Assembly (NCBI GenBank): GCA_030427445.1
Contig: JAUIBQ010000005.1
Coordinates: 1 to 59,905 of the forward strand
Direction: 5' to 3'
Source of the DNA: a bacterium
GTDB taxonomy: Bacteria > Patescibacteriota > Saccharimonadia > Saccharimonadales > SZUA-47
DNA: 59,905 bases
This document shows positions 44,521 through 53,118 of the stretch, piece by piece. The position numbers and the translations under genes are program-made. Every line of letters begins with the position of its first letter. The first letter of the stretch is position 1. The notes under the pieces are model-generated. The model was given only the letters and a program-made list of their open reading frames with translations, was not told the origin of the DNA and ran no database searches.

Positions 44521-45045
44521 ATGAAGACAAAAATTAAGCGCAGTAAAAAAGAAATAGCAAAAACAGTTTTAATAATAGTTGCGGTTGCTATATTGGCTTT
44601 TATGACAATCATTAGTGAATCAAATACTGTTAGAAAATTTCGGATTAATTCATTAAGTAATAACATTCTGAACGACTTCAATGGTAGTACCAATAGTGAT
44701 TTGAAAGATTTTGAATCAAGAAATTTCTGTAGAGAAGCAGGTGTAAAATTTCAAAGATCATATGAGTTCTGCATATCTGAACATAGCTCATCTCTATATA
44801 ATTCTGCCACAAAATTTAACGAGTCTGTAGATGTATATAATTATTTTGATAAAGACTGGAAAATACGGCAAACAGAACAAGAATCCCTTAAGTCTAAAAT
44901 AAAAGATGAAGAAGTTACCTATAGCGGTAAAAAAAGTTTCTACGGCAATGTTAATTGTAGTGTATGGTATAGCTATCACACGTCAACAAAATATGAGTCA
45001 TTGCGTATATCGTGTAGCTTTAGAAAATCAAGTGCTTTTTTGTAA
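44521..45045 (+). CDS. Membrane-anchored extracytoplasmic protein, unknown
   Basis: 174 residues. A basic N-terminus (about 1-12), one membrane helix (about 13-30), then a charged extracytoplasmic domain with four Cys, likely forming two disulfides (NFC...YEFC and NVNCSVW...RISCSF). No family recognised. TATACT ends 7 bases before the ATG, a leaderless arrangement. Confidence 0.6.
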   Translation: MKTKIKRSKKEIAKTVLIIVAVAILAFMTIISESNTVRKFRINSLSNNILNDFNGSTNSDLKDFESRNFCREAGVKFQRSYEFCISEHSSSLYNSATKFNESVDVYNYFDKDWKIRQTEQESLKSKIKDEEVTYSGKKSFYGNVNCSVWYSYHTSTKYESLRISCSFRKSSAFL

Positions 45046-45170
45046 TACGTAACATCTTTATTTACCTATTCACATCATCGTCATATACGGAGCAGGCATC
45101 TATGCATAGCATGCATCATATCGTTAATTTCATACTCTACTTAACAACCAACATTTGTCAGATAATTAGT

Positions 45171-45794
45171 TTATTTGCCTTTGTATTGAAATATATAACA
45201 CGTGGCAGACGTAACGTAACCTGGTCCTTTTCCGGTTTTTAGCAGCTCTTTCTTCGAATCATTTTGTCTATCTTTACGTATGAAATACTGCTCTAACTTT
45301 TCTTCGGATAAACGCCACGCTTGTTTCGTGTGTTTTGCTACAGCGATAAGTTTAAAGTCTTTATCTAAATGTGCCATTGTAGCATCGCCATGACTATTGT
45401 TTGCGACAAATATCCCGCCTTTTTTTAGATACTGTTTGCCTGCCTGAGAGACAAACCCAGCATATTGCGATAACAACAAGTCGAAATCGTCATCTATATC
45501 CAGTGCCGTGTCGTAGTTCTGCTTCAAAAATGTGTACCGAGAAGGTTGAGCGTATTGTTTATTATTCGCTATAAATGCTTCCGCTTCTTCGCTCTCTACC
45601 ATCTTTTTAAAGGCATCATATGAGTCCACATACACTACTTCTGGGTATACCAGGCTAGGGGTTATATGAATGTGGCTTCCTAGGTACAGTGCCTTTTTGA
45701 CCGCGTACTTTTGCTGCAGTAATTCGAATAAGCCTAATCTGTCAAACTGACGTGATATGAAGTATTTATTGTACTCATCTAGAAAATGTTTCAT
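45171..45794 (-). CDS. Unknown cytosolic protein with methyltransferase-like fold
   Basis: 207 residues. KALYLGSHIHITPSL followed by VVYVDSYD resembles the first two strands of class I methyltransferases, though the G-x-G-x-G motif is not kept. DFDLLLSQYAGFVSQ and KKGGIFVANNSHGDATMA match later strands. SAM binding is therefore uncertain. GATACT with an upstream TGA lies 6 bases before the ATG, a leaderless arrangement. Confidence 0.5.
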   Translation of the reverse strand: MKHFLDEYNKYFISRQFDRLGLFELLQQKYAVKKALYLGSHIHITPSLVYPEVVYVDSYDAFKKMVESEEAEAFIANNKQYAQPSRYTFLKQNYDTALDIDDDFDLLLSQYAGFVSQAGKQYLKKGGIFVANNSHGDATMAHLDKDFKLIAVAKHTKQAWRLSEEKLEQYFIRKDRQNDSKKELLKTGKGPGYVTSATCYIFQYKGK

Positions 45795-45892
45795 AGATTA
45801 AGTATCTCATACATTATTAATACTAAGCCGAGTGTGCACAATTTTCTTATGGTGTCTGTAGAGTACGCATCAAGTACGTTGATGGGACGACT

Positions 45893-46309
45893 CTAGTTAA
45901 GTATTCCGACAGTAAGACCGATCAGCGCAAACTCAACGATAACCCACGTAGCGTCAATCCACATGAGCTTAAATGGTCGCAGAGCGAATGCGTATAAAAA
46001 TAGTATTTGCGATGCAGCAAGCCCCACACCTAGAACGGCACCATCAAACAGTCCGTCAAACCAACCTTGAGTGTCAGCCAGCACAACATTTAGCGTAAAT
46101 GCTCCAACACTGCTCGTCACAAGAACTAGCGGCATAATCCGGCTCACGTATGCTTTCTCTATGTCTTTTGCTTTAACCTCAACCGCTTCCATCCATGGCT
46201 TACCTGCAAGGCTGCTACTGTACCAGACGAAGCTCCATACCATGCTTACGACAACAGATACCGCCACAGCTACCCAATTCACGTTGTTTAACATTTCTGA
46301 TAAATCCAT
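45893..46309 (-). CDS. DUF1761-family membrane protein
   Basis: 138 residues with four membrane helices. The opening NVNWVAVAVSVVVSMV and FVWYSS...AGKPWMEAV are family hallmarks. Function unknown. GGAGG lies 5 bases before the ATG. Its promoter region abuts the terminator hairpin of the first tRNA-derived repeat. Confidence 0.85.
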   Translation of the reverse strand: MDLSEMLNNVNWVAVAVSVVVSMVWSFVWYSSSLAGKPWMEAVEVKAKDIEKAYVSRIMPLVLVTSSVGAFTLNVVLADTQGWFDGLFDGAVLGVGLAASQILFLYAFALRPFKLMWIDATWVIVEFALIGLTVGILN

Positions 46310-46375
46310 TACTCCTCCATTATGCCGATTGTGCTAATTATCTCATAAGTAAAAGTTTCAATTCTACTCTGGGTA

Positions 46376-46410
46376 TCAAAAAGTCAGAACTATATCTACA
46401 GTTCTGACTT
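46376..46410 (-). terminator. Intrinsic terminator of tRNA-derived repeat A
   Basis: An 11-base-pair stem (AAGTCAGAACT with AGTTCTGACTT) and an 8-base loop, followed on the minus strand by TTTTT. It lies just downstream of the CCA end at 46425. Confidence 0.75.
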
Positions 46411-46424
46411 CATCTATTCCAGCT

Positions 46425-46545
46425 TGGCTCCGGGGACTGGATTCCCCAGGGAAATTTTGGAGAGCTTTAGCACGTGCTAGTACTGCACGCTCTGGCTCAA
46501 AATATCGAACCAGCCCTTTCAGGGCAATCTGGTTCGATTCTACAT
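46425..46545 (-). repeat. tRNA-Asn-derived repeat A (distal islet boundary)
   Basis: On the minus strand the 3' end GAATCCAGTCCCCGGAGCCA is identical to the last 20 bases of the intact tRNA-Asn at 53406-53480. Before it lies GGTTCGATAT, where the tRNA has GGTTCGAATC, then about 80 bases of insert with two hairpins (AGAGC/GCTCT and TTCC/GGAA). A CGAACCAG/CTGGTTCG hairpin mimics a T arm at 46507-46535. A terminator follows. It is the farthest copy from the tRNA and so a likely attachment-site remnant. Confidence 0.65.
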
Positions 46546-46564
46546 CTTCGATGTAAAAGAAAAA

Positions 46565-46620
46565 GCCCCGACAAATGTCGAGACTTCATTTTTGGCTCGC
46601 TGTGGTGAGCGAGTTACGAA
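46565..46620 (-). repeat. Short CCA-ended hairpin with terminator (repeat A')
   Basis: The minus strand reads CTCGCT-6-AGCGAG followed by CCA, then GUCUCGAC-4-GUCGGGGC and a T run. The second stem uses two G-U pairs that would be C-A mismatches on the plus strand, so the minus strand is the transcribed one. Similar in layout to the other repeats but not in sequence. Confidence 0.4.
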
Positions 46621-46690
46621 CTACTCATATACTACTTTAATCTGTTCTAGAACTGTGACATAATTAATTTAACTAATTTAATTTATACAG

Positions 46691-47953
46691 ATGGTACAAA
46701 TACTTAACGACTCAAAAACTGATATCCATGTCATTAAAACTGATTTTGGAACTAATGAAATAAACTTTGTAGAGAGAAAAGGTATTGGACACCCAGATAC
46801 ACTAGCAGACAATCTTGCTGAGCACCTAAGTGCAAAATATTCTCGATACACGTTAGAAAAGTTTGGAGCAATCTTACACCACAATTTTGATAAACTTGGT
46901 ATTCTAGGTGGAAAATCTTTAGTAAAATTTGGCAGCGGAAAAATGACTAGCCCCATAAGAGTGCTAATTAACGGGCGAATATCTGATAAATTTGGCGACG
47001 AAACAATACCTTTTAGAGAGATGCTTTCGTCAGCTACGTACGAGTTTATAAGTGCTCGATTCGGTGAGTTGATCCCCGAAGATATGGTATCTATAACATT
47101 TAATATAAGTACAGCAAGTAGTCCTGGGCATTCAGACAAGAATGATAAAAGCGGCAGTAGTCGCAATTACTGGTTCCAACCTAGAGGGTTAAATGATCTA
47201 CCAGAAATACATAGTTTGTTCTCGAATGATACTTCAATTGGATGTGGGTATTACCCTTTAAGAAGTATTGAATCCTATGTCTTAATGCTGGAAAACGACC
47301 TCACATTAGGTGAGTTTGCCAAGAAACACGTTTGGGCTGGTACAGATGTTAAGATAATGGGTTCTGATATAGAAGGGAAAGTAGATATAACTCTATGCGT
47401 TCCTCAGATCTCTAGATATGTTAATGACATCGAAGAGTATAAAGCAAACATCAAGATCATAAAGGACTATTTAACTGAGCATTCTCAGAAAAATTTAGGG
47501 AGTAAGGTCAATTTTAATCTCAATACGCGTGATGATTACGAAAGGCAAGAGCTATATCTGACAGCTACTGGATCTTCGATTGAAAGTGGTGATGAAGGCT
47601 TGGTAGGTAGAGGTAACCGTGTTAACCAGTTAATTACGATCAATAGTCCTATGAGCATGGAGGGTGCAAGTGGAAAGAACCCTGTATATCACATCGGAAA
47701 ACTCTACTATATAGCAGCCCATCAAATAGCAAAGAAGGTTTATGAAAAATTCGATGGCCTGCAGAATGAAGTGTATCTAGTGAGTAACAGCGGCAGGGCA
47801 TTAATCAGTCCTTGGAAGACCGTAATCAAGGTGCCGAAAAATAGTAATGTTAACCAATCAGACGTAGAGTCATTTGTTGTTGGATGCCTCAGAGAGATAC
47901 CGCAAATTACAAACGAATTAGTGTCAGTAAATTCAGAATTAGTTATCTCATAA
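46691..47953 (+). CDS. Archaeal-type S-adenosylmethionine synthetase
   Basis: A 420-residue protein of the archaeal MAT family (PF01941 type), not of the bacterial MetK fold signature. ERKGIGHPDTLADNLAEHLS is at about 29-48. GDEGLVGRGNRVNQLI and PMSMEGASGKNPVYHIGKLY follow in the C-terminal half. It makes SAM from methionine and ATP in the cytosol. It lies first in an islet bounded by tRNA-derived repeats and is followed by SerRS, an S51 peptidase and an AlaRS-like protein. A SAM-dependent methyltransferase gene is 3.7 kb away, so the SAM may serve the islet. No clear ribosome site. Confidence 0.88.
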   Translation: MVQILNDSKTDIHVIKTDFGTNEINFVERKGIGHPDTLADNLAEHLSAKYSRYTLEKFGAILHHNFDKLGILGGKSLVKFGSGKMTSPIRVLINGRISDKFGDETIPFREMLSSATYEFISARFGELIPEDMVSITFNISTASSPGHSDKNDKSGSSRNYWFQPRGLNDLPEIHSLFSNDTSIGCGYYPLRSIESYVLMLENDLTLGEFAKKHVWAGTDVKIMGSDIEGKVDITLCVPQISRYVNDIEEYKANIKIIKDYLTEHSQKNLGSKVNFNLNTRDDYERQELYLTATGSSIESGDEGLVGRGNRVNQLITINSPMSMEGASGKNPVYHIGKLYYIAAHQIAKKVYEKFDGLQNEVYLVSNSGRALISPWKTVIKVPKNSNVNQSDVESFVVGCLREIPQITNELVSVNSELVIS

Positions 47954-48031
47954 GTATGAAGTAGCTAGCTTTAATCTATAGTTGTATTTCTGTACAAAAT
48001 GTACTAAAGTATCAGTAGGAATTATTTACCA

Positions 48032-49312
48032 ATGCATGACTTACGTGAGATATTTTCTGAAGAGCAGTTTGGACAGACTGTCGAAGCTTTGCAATATCGT
48101 GGTTTTGAGCTAACTGAAGGCGATAGAGCCGTCTATTATGAACTTAGATCGTTGCGAAGTGGCCAAGAAGATTTACGTGCAGATAAAAATAGAATAGCGG
48201 CACAGTTTAAAGATTCAGACGACCAAAGGCGAGCTGAACTTAGAGAAGAATTGGCTACAGTTGAAAGTGCATTAGAAAGTGCTAAAGAACAGCTTGAAGG
48301 GGTTGAGCCTGGATTTAATGACAGAATGCTCAGAATGCCAAATATATCTGCTCCTCACGTACCTATCGGTGGATCAGAAGATGAAAACGTTGAGGTTTCT
48401 GTTCATGGTGAAATTAAGGTGTTACAAGGTGATGTTACATTAGATCATCTTACTCTTGGCACAAGACTTGGTATTATTGATAACGATAATGCCGCCATGC
48501 TATCGGGCTCTAAATTTTCTCTTTTACGCGGTGAAGGTGCTGTACTAAAACGAGCATTGATAAATTTTATGCTAGACAGCTCTACAGCAAATGGCTATGA
48601 GGAGGTTGATGCTCCATACTTAGTTAGACCCGATATAATGCAGGGGACAGGTCAGTTACCAAAGTTCGATGATGACATGTTTAAAACCACAGACAATAAA
48701 GGTAATCCTCTATATTTGATTCCTACCACTGAGGTTACATTGACCAACTTATTAAGAACTCATGTGTTCTCTCCCGAAGAACTTCCGTACAAGCTTACTG
48801 GATCATCAGAGAACTTCCGCCGCGAAGCTGGAAAGTCAGGGCAGGACACTAAGGGACTAATCAGGAATCATCAATTCCCAAAAATCGAGTTAGTTAGAGT
48901 TGCACACCCAGATGATTCTTGGGAAAGTTATTACGAGATGATAGATGAAGCAAGTTTGGTTCTAGAAACCCTGGGCTTACCTTATCGGCATCTTGATCTT
49001 TGTACGGGAGACTTAGGAGTTGCTGCTATGGCAACGAGGGACCTTGAAGTTTGGTTACCTAGCCAAGGCCGTTACCTGGAGGTTTCTAGTGTTAGTAACA
49101 CTGGGTCTTATCAATCTCGTAGAATGGGTATGAAATTTCTTAATCCAGAAACTGGAAAACGTGAATTTGTTCATACACTTAATGGTACAGCAGTAGCTGT
49201 TGGAAGAACACTAGCTTGCATACTAGAAAATGGCCAGAATCCAGACGGTTCAGTAGACATTCCAGAGGCACTGCATGATTACACTAAGTTTAGTAGGATT
49301 ACGACTGAATGA
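48032..49312 (+). CDS. serS: Seryl-tRNA synthetase
   Basis: 426 residues, full length. The N-terminal long coiled-coil arm for tRNA-Ser binding (about 30-105) is followed by the class II catalytic core. Motif 2 is FRREAGKSGQDTKGLIRNHQF-like (about 270-290), with the TGQLPKF segment, and motif 3 contains LNGTAVAVGRT near residue 385. It charges tRNA-Ser with serine. The presence of the arm argues against a carrier-protein ligase. It may be the cell's only SerRS or a second, resistant copy. The stop overlaps the next ATG (ATGA). Confidence 0.92.
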   Translation: MHDLREIFSEEQFGQTVEALQYRGFELTEGDRAVYYELRSLRSGQEDLRADKNRIAAQFKDSDDQRRAELREELATVESALESAKEQLEGVEPGFNDRMLRMPNISAPHVPIGGSEDENVEVSVHGEIKVLQGDVTLDHLTLGTRLGIIDNDNAAMLSGSKFSLLRGEGAVLKRALINFMLDSSTANGYEEVDAPYLVRPDIMQGTGQLPKFDDDMFKTTDNKGNPLYLIPTTEVTLTNLLRTHVFSPEELPYKLTGSSENFRREAGKSGQDTKGLIRNHQFPKIELVRVAHPDDSWESYYEMIDEASLVLETLGLPYRHLDLCTGDLGVAAMATRDLEVWLPSQGRYLEVSSVSNTGSYQSRRMGMKFLNPETGKREFVHTLNGTAVAVGRTLACILENGQNPDGSVDIPEALHDYTKFSRITTE

Positions 49313-49956
49313 CAGGAGCTATTTTTATAGGTGGTGGTGGTGGAAAAGAAGATGCTGTTGAATTAGATGCAGCATATAAAAATAAAGTATTATCTTCATC
49401 GAAATCACCAAGTTGCTTGTATATTCCCCATGCTATGGAGTCAGGAAAACATAGCAAAGCTCTTCACTGGTTTACTGAAACGTATGACTTCTTTGAGGAT
49501 ATTAAGTTACTGCAAGCCCCTAAAGATTTAGAGGATGAATACGATAGCATCTATATGGGTGGAGGATATTGTCATAGGCTAAGAGATACTCTAATAAGCT
49601 TTGATGTCCATTCGGCGTTTTTTAAATCTTTTATTGGAAAAGGCGGCAGCCTATATGGTGGTAGTGCAGGAGGGGTTGTTCTAGGAAAAACCTTATTGTC
49701 ATCAAGAGAAGTTATGTTACGACCTGAAACGTTTCTGCCTTTAGACCATCAGGGCATGGATATTTGCAACGGACTTAGCTTTAGGCCTCATTTTACAGGC
49801 AGCAAAGACGAGGCTTTAGCAATAGAATCTCTTTCTAGGGAGCAAGAAATAGCAGTAATAGCTCTTAGCGAGGGAGCTGGAGTAATAATACAAGAGGGCC
49901 AAGGACACGAACTCATTAACCCTGATCTTGCTCTAGAATTTGGTGTGGACTTATGA
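49309..49956 (+). CDS. S51-family peptidase (dipeptidase E-like) 1
   Basis: 215 residues. The family's Gly-rich start (IFIGGGGGKED), YMGGGYCHRLRD, the nucleophile Ser in LYGGSAGGVVLG (about residue 118), the His of FRPHFTG (about 161) and LSEGAGVI near the C-terminus are visible. S51 enzymes cleave Asp-X dipeptides or related amino-acid amides. ATGA overlaps on both sides couple it tightly to SerRS and the AlaRS-like gene. An intracellular detoxifying or processing job for an aminoacyl product is inferred. Confidence 0.85.
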   Translation: MTGAIFIGGGGGKEDAVELDAAYKNKVLSSSKSPSCLYIPHAMESGKHSKALHWFTETYDFFEDIKLLQAPKDLEDEYDSIYMGGGYCHRLRDTLISFDVHSAFFKSFIGKGGSLYGGSAGGVVLGKTLLSSREVMLRPETFLPLDHQGMDICNGLSFRPHFTGSKDEALAIESLSREQEIAVIALSEGAGVIIQEGQGHELINPDLALEFGVDL

Positions 49957-50963
49957 TTAATATTGAAGCTTTTGAAGCTCGAATGAAATGTCTAGAAGCG
50001 TATTCTTTCTCAGAAAGATATGCAACTGCAGTATCTAATTTAGCTGATCTGTATACGGAAATCGAATATGTTGAACCTATGCCGCTAGTTCGTGATATAG
50101 ACGTAGACTCAACCTTACTAACTTCCTCCGGTTTACAGTATATGAACCAGTTCATACATGGTGATATGCCAGTACCCAACCATGCGTTCTTGATATCACA
50201 GCCTGTCGTTAGGATGAACTATCTCCCTACTGTGTCTATGGGGTCATATACAAACTTCGTCAATTTCGGCACAATGCAAATTGGCTTAAACCAAAATGAA
50301 CATACCACTTTAAGCAATGAGTACCGAGATGTCTTGGCTGAAGCAGCTGGAAGTGATGTGACTACAATTACTGTCAGCGAAGATTTAAAGCATAACAGAA
50401 ACGGAATGGATTATAGAACATACCATGAGAATTACGTTGTCGATGACCTTGAGGTCGCCGATTCTCTTTTTCACGAAATTGTTCTAGCAGATGGTGCAAC
50501 TATAACATTGTCAGAACTTGGGGGTGGTTTAGAGAGACTATTATTCGGAAGATCACCTCTAGTAATTCAAGAAACAACAGGTATTAGCACAATAGATGCT
50601 ACCAATATCGAAGCAGCTGACGCTTTTAGGGGCGCAGTCTTGATAGCTGGAAACAGTGTTAGGCCTTCAAATAATAACCAAGGCTACCAATTGCGCCGAC
50701 TTTTAAAGCGTATGCCAGATACTTCAGCAGACCTACAAGAGTTTATGGAATCGTTAGCATTCAGCCAAGTACCACAAAGATATTGGCAAGATATTGGCGG
50801 AACGCAACTTCCATTCAAAGAAACTGCAGACATAGTTAGAAAAGAGTTATGGCGTAACGTAAACTTGGCAGCCTTAAGTAGAGCTGGAGTTAAATCTAAG
50901 TCAAAAATGGATCTCTCTATGGACCCAGTAGCTTTCTCTACTAAATTTAGTCTAGGTGAATAG
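49953..50963 (+). CDS. Stand-alone alanyl-tRNA-synthetase-like catalytic core
   Basis: 336 residues against about 870 for AlaRS. It aligns by eye with the AlaRS class II core: LTSSGLQYMNQFIHGDMPVP (motif 1 region), ISQPVVRMNYLPTVS (motif 2, Arg kept), a GGGLERLLFG motif 3, then VRPSNNNQGYQLRRLLKRM from the AlaRS helical domain. No editing domain and no C-terminal C-Ala domain follow. It may activate a small amino acid for transfer to something other than normal tRNA-Ala, or charge tRNA without editing. It is coupled to the S51 peptidase by an ATGA overlap. Confidence 0.75.
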   Translation: MINIEAFEARMKCLEAYSFSERYATAVSNLADLYTEIEYVEPMPLVRDIDVDSTLLTSSGLQYMNQFIHGDMPVPNHAFLISQPVVRMNYLPTVSMGSYTNFVNFGTMQIGLNQNEHTTLSNEYRDVLAEAAGSDVTTITVSEDLKHNRNGMDYRTYHENYVVDDLEVADSLFHEIVLADGATITLSELGGGLERLLFGRSPLVIQETTGISTIDATNIEAADAFRGAVLIAGNSVRPSNNNQGYQLRRLLKRMPDTSADLQEFMESLAFSQVPQRYWQDIGGTQLPFKETADIVRKELWRNVNLAALSRAGVKSKSKMDLSMDPVAFSTKFSLGE

Positions 50964-51590
50964 ATTATCTAGGCGTTTTATACCTTCTGGGTTAAAAATA
51001 TCAACTATCCTATCATTGCAAAATATTAAGCCAGAGCTCTCGCTAAGTCCGATAAGATTTGAATTAAATCTCTTTGCTTCGGCTATATGACGATTACTAA
51101 ACTCACCATATAAATGTGGCACAAGAGAGGAGTTATTCAAATAATTGTACCCATGATTATCGTTTGACTCAACAAATTCATCAGTTGGAGCTACCGTAAT
51201 TGTTTTGCCAAAAATAATTGCTCCAGCACTTCCTCCGTAAACAAGACCACCGCTGTTGATATGTTTACTTATGTAATCATCAAGTCCATAATGAGCGAGG
51301 GTATATAGTAGCTTACCAGTGTTGCCGCCTCCTATGTATATAAGATCATATGTTTTCTTAGAAAAAGCTTTAGCACTAGCTGAGCTAGTCACTGTATCTA
51401 TACTTTCAAGATATCCGTACTGACTCTTAAACCAATTAACAGCGTCACTATAGTAATCATTCTTTAACGCTACGGGTATATATAGACATCTAGAGGACCC
51501 ACGCTTAAGTAATGCTTTTCGTAAAGATAGATCAATCTTTTTTGATTGTTTAGCGTTGCCACCGCCCGATAGATATATTAAACCTTTCAT
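50952..51590 (-). CDS. S51-family peptidase (dipeptidase E-like) 2
   Basis: 212 residues with LIYLSGGGNAKQS, IYIGGGNTGKL, nucleophile Ser in VYGGSAGAIIFG, His in LVPHLYGEF and LSESSGLIF. It is clearly related to the other S51 protein of this islet but encoded on the opposite strand. Its stop overlaps the AlaRS-like gene by 12 bases. TACAAT ends 8 bases before the ATG, a leaderless arrangement, in a region shared with the divergent methyltransferase promoter. Confidence 0.85.
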   Translation of the reverse strand: MKGLIYLSGGGNAKQSKKIDLSLRKALLKRGSSRCLYIPVALKNDYYSDAVNWFKSQYGYLESIDTVTSSASAKAFSKKTYDLIYIGGGNTGKLLYTLAHYGLDDYISKHINSGGLVYGGSAGAIIFGKTITVAPTDEFVESNDNHGYNYLNNSSLVPHLYGEFSNRHIAEAKRFNSNLIGLSESSGLIFCNDRIVDIFNPEGIKRLDNLFT

Positions 51591-51598
51591 AATTCACA

Positions 51599-51604
51599 AT
51601 TGTA
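51599..51604 (-). promoter_or_regulatory. -10 box of S51 peptidase 2
   Basis: Minus-strand TACAAT, 8 bases before the ATG at 51590. It lies back to back with the methyltransferase promoter. Confidence 0.5.
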
Positions 51605-51620
51605 CATATGATAGATACCT

Positions 51621-51647
51621 TTGACAAATATAGGTCAATATTATAAG
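51621..51647 (+). promoter_or_regulatory. Promoter of the methyltransferase gene
   Basis: A perfect TTGACA (51621-51626) and TATAAG (51642-51647), spacer 15. The -10 ends 8 bases before the ATG at 51656. Confidence 0.55.
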
Positions 51648-51655
51648 TTATACAT

Positions 51656-52255
51656 ATGACAAATAACGAAATGACTCTTGAAACTTATGAACGTAATATT
51701 GACAAGTTTATTGAACGCACGCCTAAAGACACTATTGGTGAAACTAAAGTTTGGCTTGATGCAATCGCAGAAAGAGTTTCTACAGGCAGCAGTGTGCTTG
51801 AAATAGGAAGCGGCTTTGGACGTGATGCCGACTACTTAAGGTCAAAAGGTATTGGAGTGTTGTGTACTGATGGAGCTGCTGGTTTTGTTAAAGCGCTAAG
51901 AGCGCGAGGTCATGAGGCTATGCAACTAAACGTACTTACTGACGAGATAGACGGTTCTTATGATCTAATATTTGCAGATGCAGTTTTCGAACATTTTACT
52001 CGTGACCAACTTGCTTACGCCCTTTCAAAACTAAATAGGGCCACTGTAGATGGTGGAACTTTAGGTTTTAGCATCAGGAGAGGTGAAGGTGAATATTGGT
52101 CAAAAGAGAAATTAGATGAAGATAGATTTTTTTGTTTGTGGGAACCTGACCAACTAGGTTTCGCCGTAACCGCTGCTGGTTTTAAGGTCGATAGTATTTC
52201 AGAGAGCAATGGCTATCAAAACATAAAAAGACTTTACCTACTTGCTACCAAATAG
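51656..52255 (+). CDS. Class I SAM-dependent methyltransferase
   Basis: 199 residues. Motif I VLEIGSGFGRDADYL (about 47-61), acidic end of strand 2 (VLCTDGA), SYDLIFADAVFEHF as motif III/IV region, and GGTLGFSI. Small-molecule methyltransferases of the ubiE type have this pattern. The substrate is unknown. It lies in the same islet as the archaeal-type SAM synthetase, so its product may be the islet's end compound. It is followed by an interrupted tRNA-like sequence. Confidence 0.85.
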   Translation: MTNNEMTLETYERNIDKFIERTPKDTIGETKVWLDAIAERVSTGSSVLEIGSGFGRDADYLRSKGIGVLCTDGAAGFVKALRARGHEAMQLNVLTDEIDGSYDLIFADAVFEHFTRDQLAYALSKLNRATVDGGTLGFSIRRGEGEYWSKEKLDEDRFFCLWEPDQLGFAVTAAGFKVDSISESNGYQNIKRLYLLATK

Positions 52256-52310
52256 TTTTAGTAGATTTCCATTTTATTGCTACTTTGCTTCATAACTAAA
52301 GTATCTCACG

Positions 52311-52337
52311 AAACAAAAACACTATGTTTCCATAGTG
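52311..52337 (-). terminator. Intrinsic terminator of tRNA-like repeat B
   Basis: Minus strand: CACTATG-4-CATAGTG, then TTTTTGTTT. On the plus strand it also lies just after the methyltransferase gene. Confidence 0.75.
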
Positions 52338-52346
52338 CTTTCAGCT

Positions 52347-52560
52347 TGGCTCCGGGGTGAGAAAGTCCAGTGGACTTTTGCAAGGGAGACCACTCTTGAA
52401 CACTTGTTTTCAAAGAGGTGGCGACGGGGTCGCGGAACGTGACTGGATAGAATCAACACAACAAATCTGTGCGCCTGGAGCAGGGCAGCAGACTTGATAT
52501 CGAACCAGCGACCTCGAAGTTAACAGCTTCTTGTCCGCTGTACAGCGGACTACCCAGTAT
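52347..52560 (-). pseudogene. Interrupted tRNA-Asn-like gene (repeat B)
   Basis: On the minus strand, bases about 52532 down to 52499 are identical to the anticodon arm (GTT anticodon), variable loop and T stem-loop of the intact tRNA-Asn. The D arm is replaced by a 7-base-pair hairpin (GTCCGCT/AGCGGAC). After GGTTCGATAT about 130 bases of hairpin-forming insert follow before CACCCCGGAGCCA. The 5' acceptor strand (TACTGGG) pairs poorly with the 3' end. It is a broken or reshaped tRNA gene; a functional tRNA-like RNA is possible. It fills the gap between 52256 and 52607. Confidence 0.6.
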
Positions 52561-52607
52561 TTAGTATTAATTTCTTGGCTCAGCTTACAGGTCACGGACT
52601 TTAATAA

Positions 52608-53030
52608 CTACTGTAAGTTGCTGTCTTCAGCTAGGCGAACCATTCTATCTATAAACCAAAATTTAACTATCATAACAAGCAGCGAAGACAGTACAAGGGG
52701 TATAAGTTCTTGTTGCCAACCAAAGTAAATAAACAGCCCAAATAATGGAATATTAGCTAAGTTCAGTAGCGTCGGCAGATCGTGCTTCAATTTTTTACCA
52801 TCCTCAAAATATAGTTTTTCACCAATAACACCTTTACTCATCCAGTTATCGCCATTTTTAGGTCGAGGGAATAACAGCGGATTCACAACAAGCCAAACCA
52901 AAGTTATTCCTATGATCCAGTAGTTGTGCAAGTATAAGCCGACTGCTAACATCGGCATGGATAGAACACGACTCCATCCACTCCATGGATTAGTATGCCT
53001 ATCCCAGACTCTATCGCTTAGTATTGCCAT
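52608..53030 (-). CDS. DUF6653-like membrane protein
   Basis: 140 residues. The opening VWDRHTNPWSGWSRVLSMP followed by VNPLLFPRPKN resembles DUF6653 proteins, and four membrane segments are predicted in two pairs (about 28-60 and 90-130). Function unknown. TATAGT with an extended TGC lies 6 bases before the ATG, a leaderless arrangement, directly after the terminator of repeat C. It is the only protein gene between repeats B and C. Confidence 0.65.
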   Translation of the reverse strand: MAILSDRVWDRHTNPWSGWSRVLSMPMLAVGLYLHNYWIIGITLVWLVVNPLLFPRPKNGDNWMSKGVIGEKLYFEDGKKLKHDLPTLLNLANIPLFGLFIYFGWQQELIPLVLSSLLVMIVKFWFIDRMVRLAEDSNLQ

Positions 53031-53036
53031 AAACCT

Positions 53037-53042
53037 ACTATA
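53037..53042 (-). promoter_or_regulatory. Extended -10 box of DUF6653-like gene
   Basis: Minus-strand TGC-TATAGT, 6 bases before the ATG at 53030. Confidence 0.5.
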
Positions 53043-53064
53043 GCAGATGCTTAGATTAAAATAG

Positions 53065-53103
53065 CAGGCTATTCAGTAGCGCGAAAGCTTACTGGATAGC
53101 CTG
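53065..53103 (-). terminator. Terminator hairpin of repeat C
   Basis: A 14-base stem (CAGGCTATCCAGTA with TACTGAATAGCCTG, one mismatch) and an 11-base loop, then a T-rich minus-strand stretch. Confidence 0.65.
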
Positions 53104-53118
53104 TAAAATATATGCTCT

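Noticed and set aside
45046-45170. ATGCATAGCATGCAT motif as an operator
   Set aside because: A short imperfect palindrome with no adjacent promoter or regulator; chance is likely.
46678-47166. 162-codon minus-strand frame opposite the SAM synthetase gene
   Set aside because: The plus strand has clear family motifs throughout; the minus frame has no recognisable domain.
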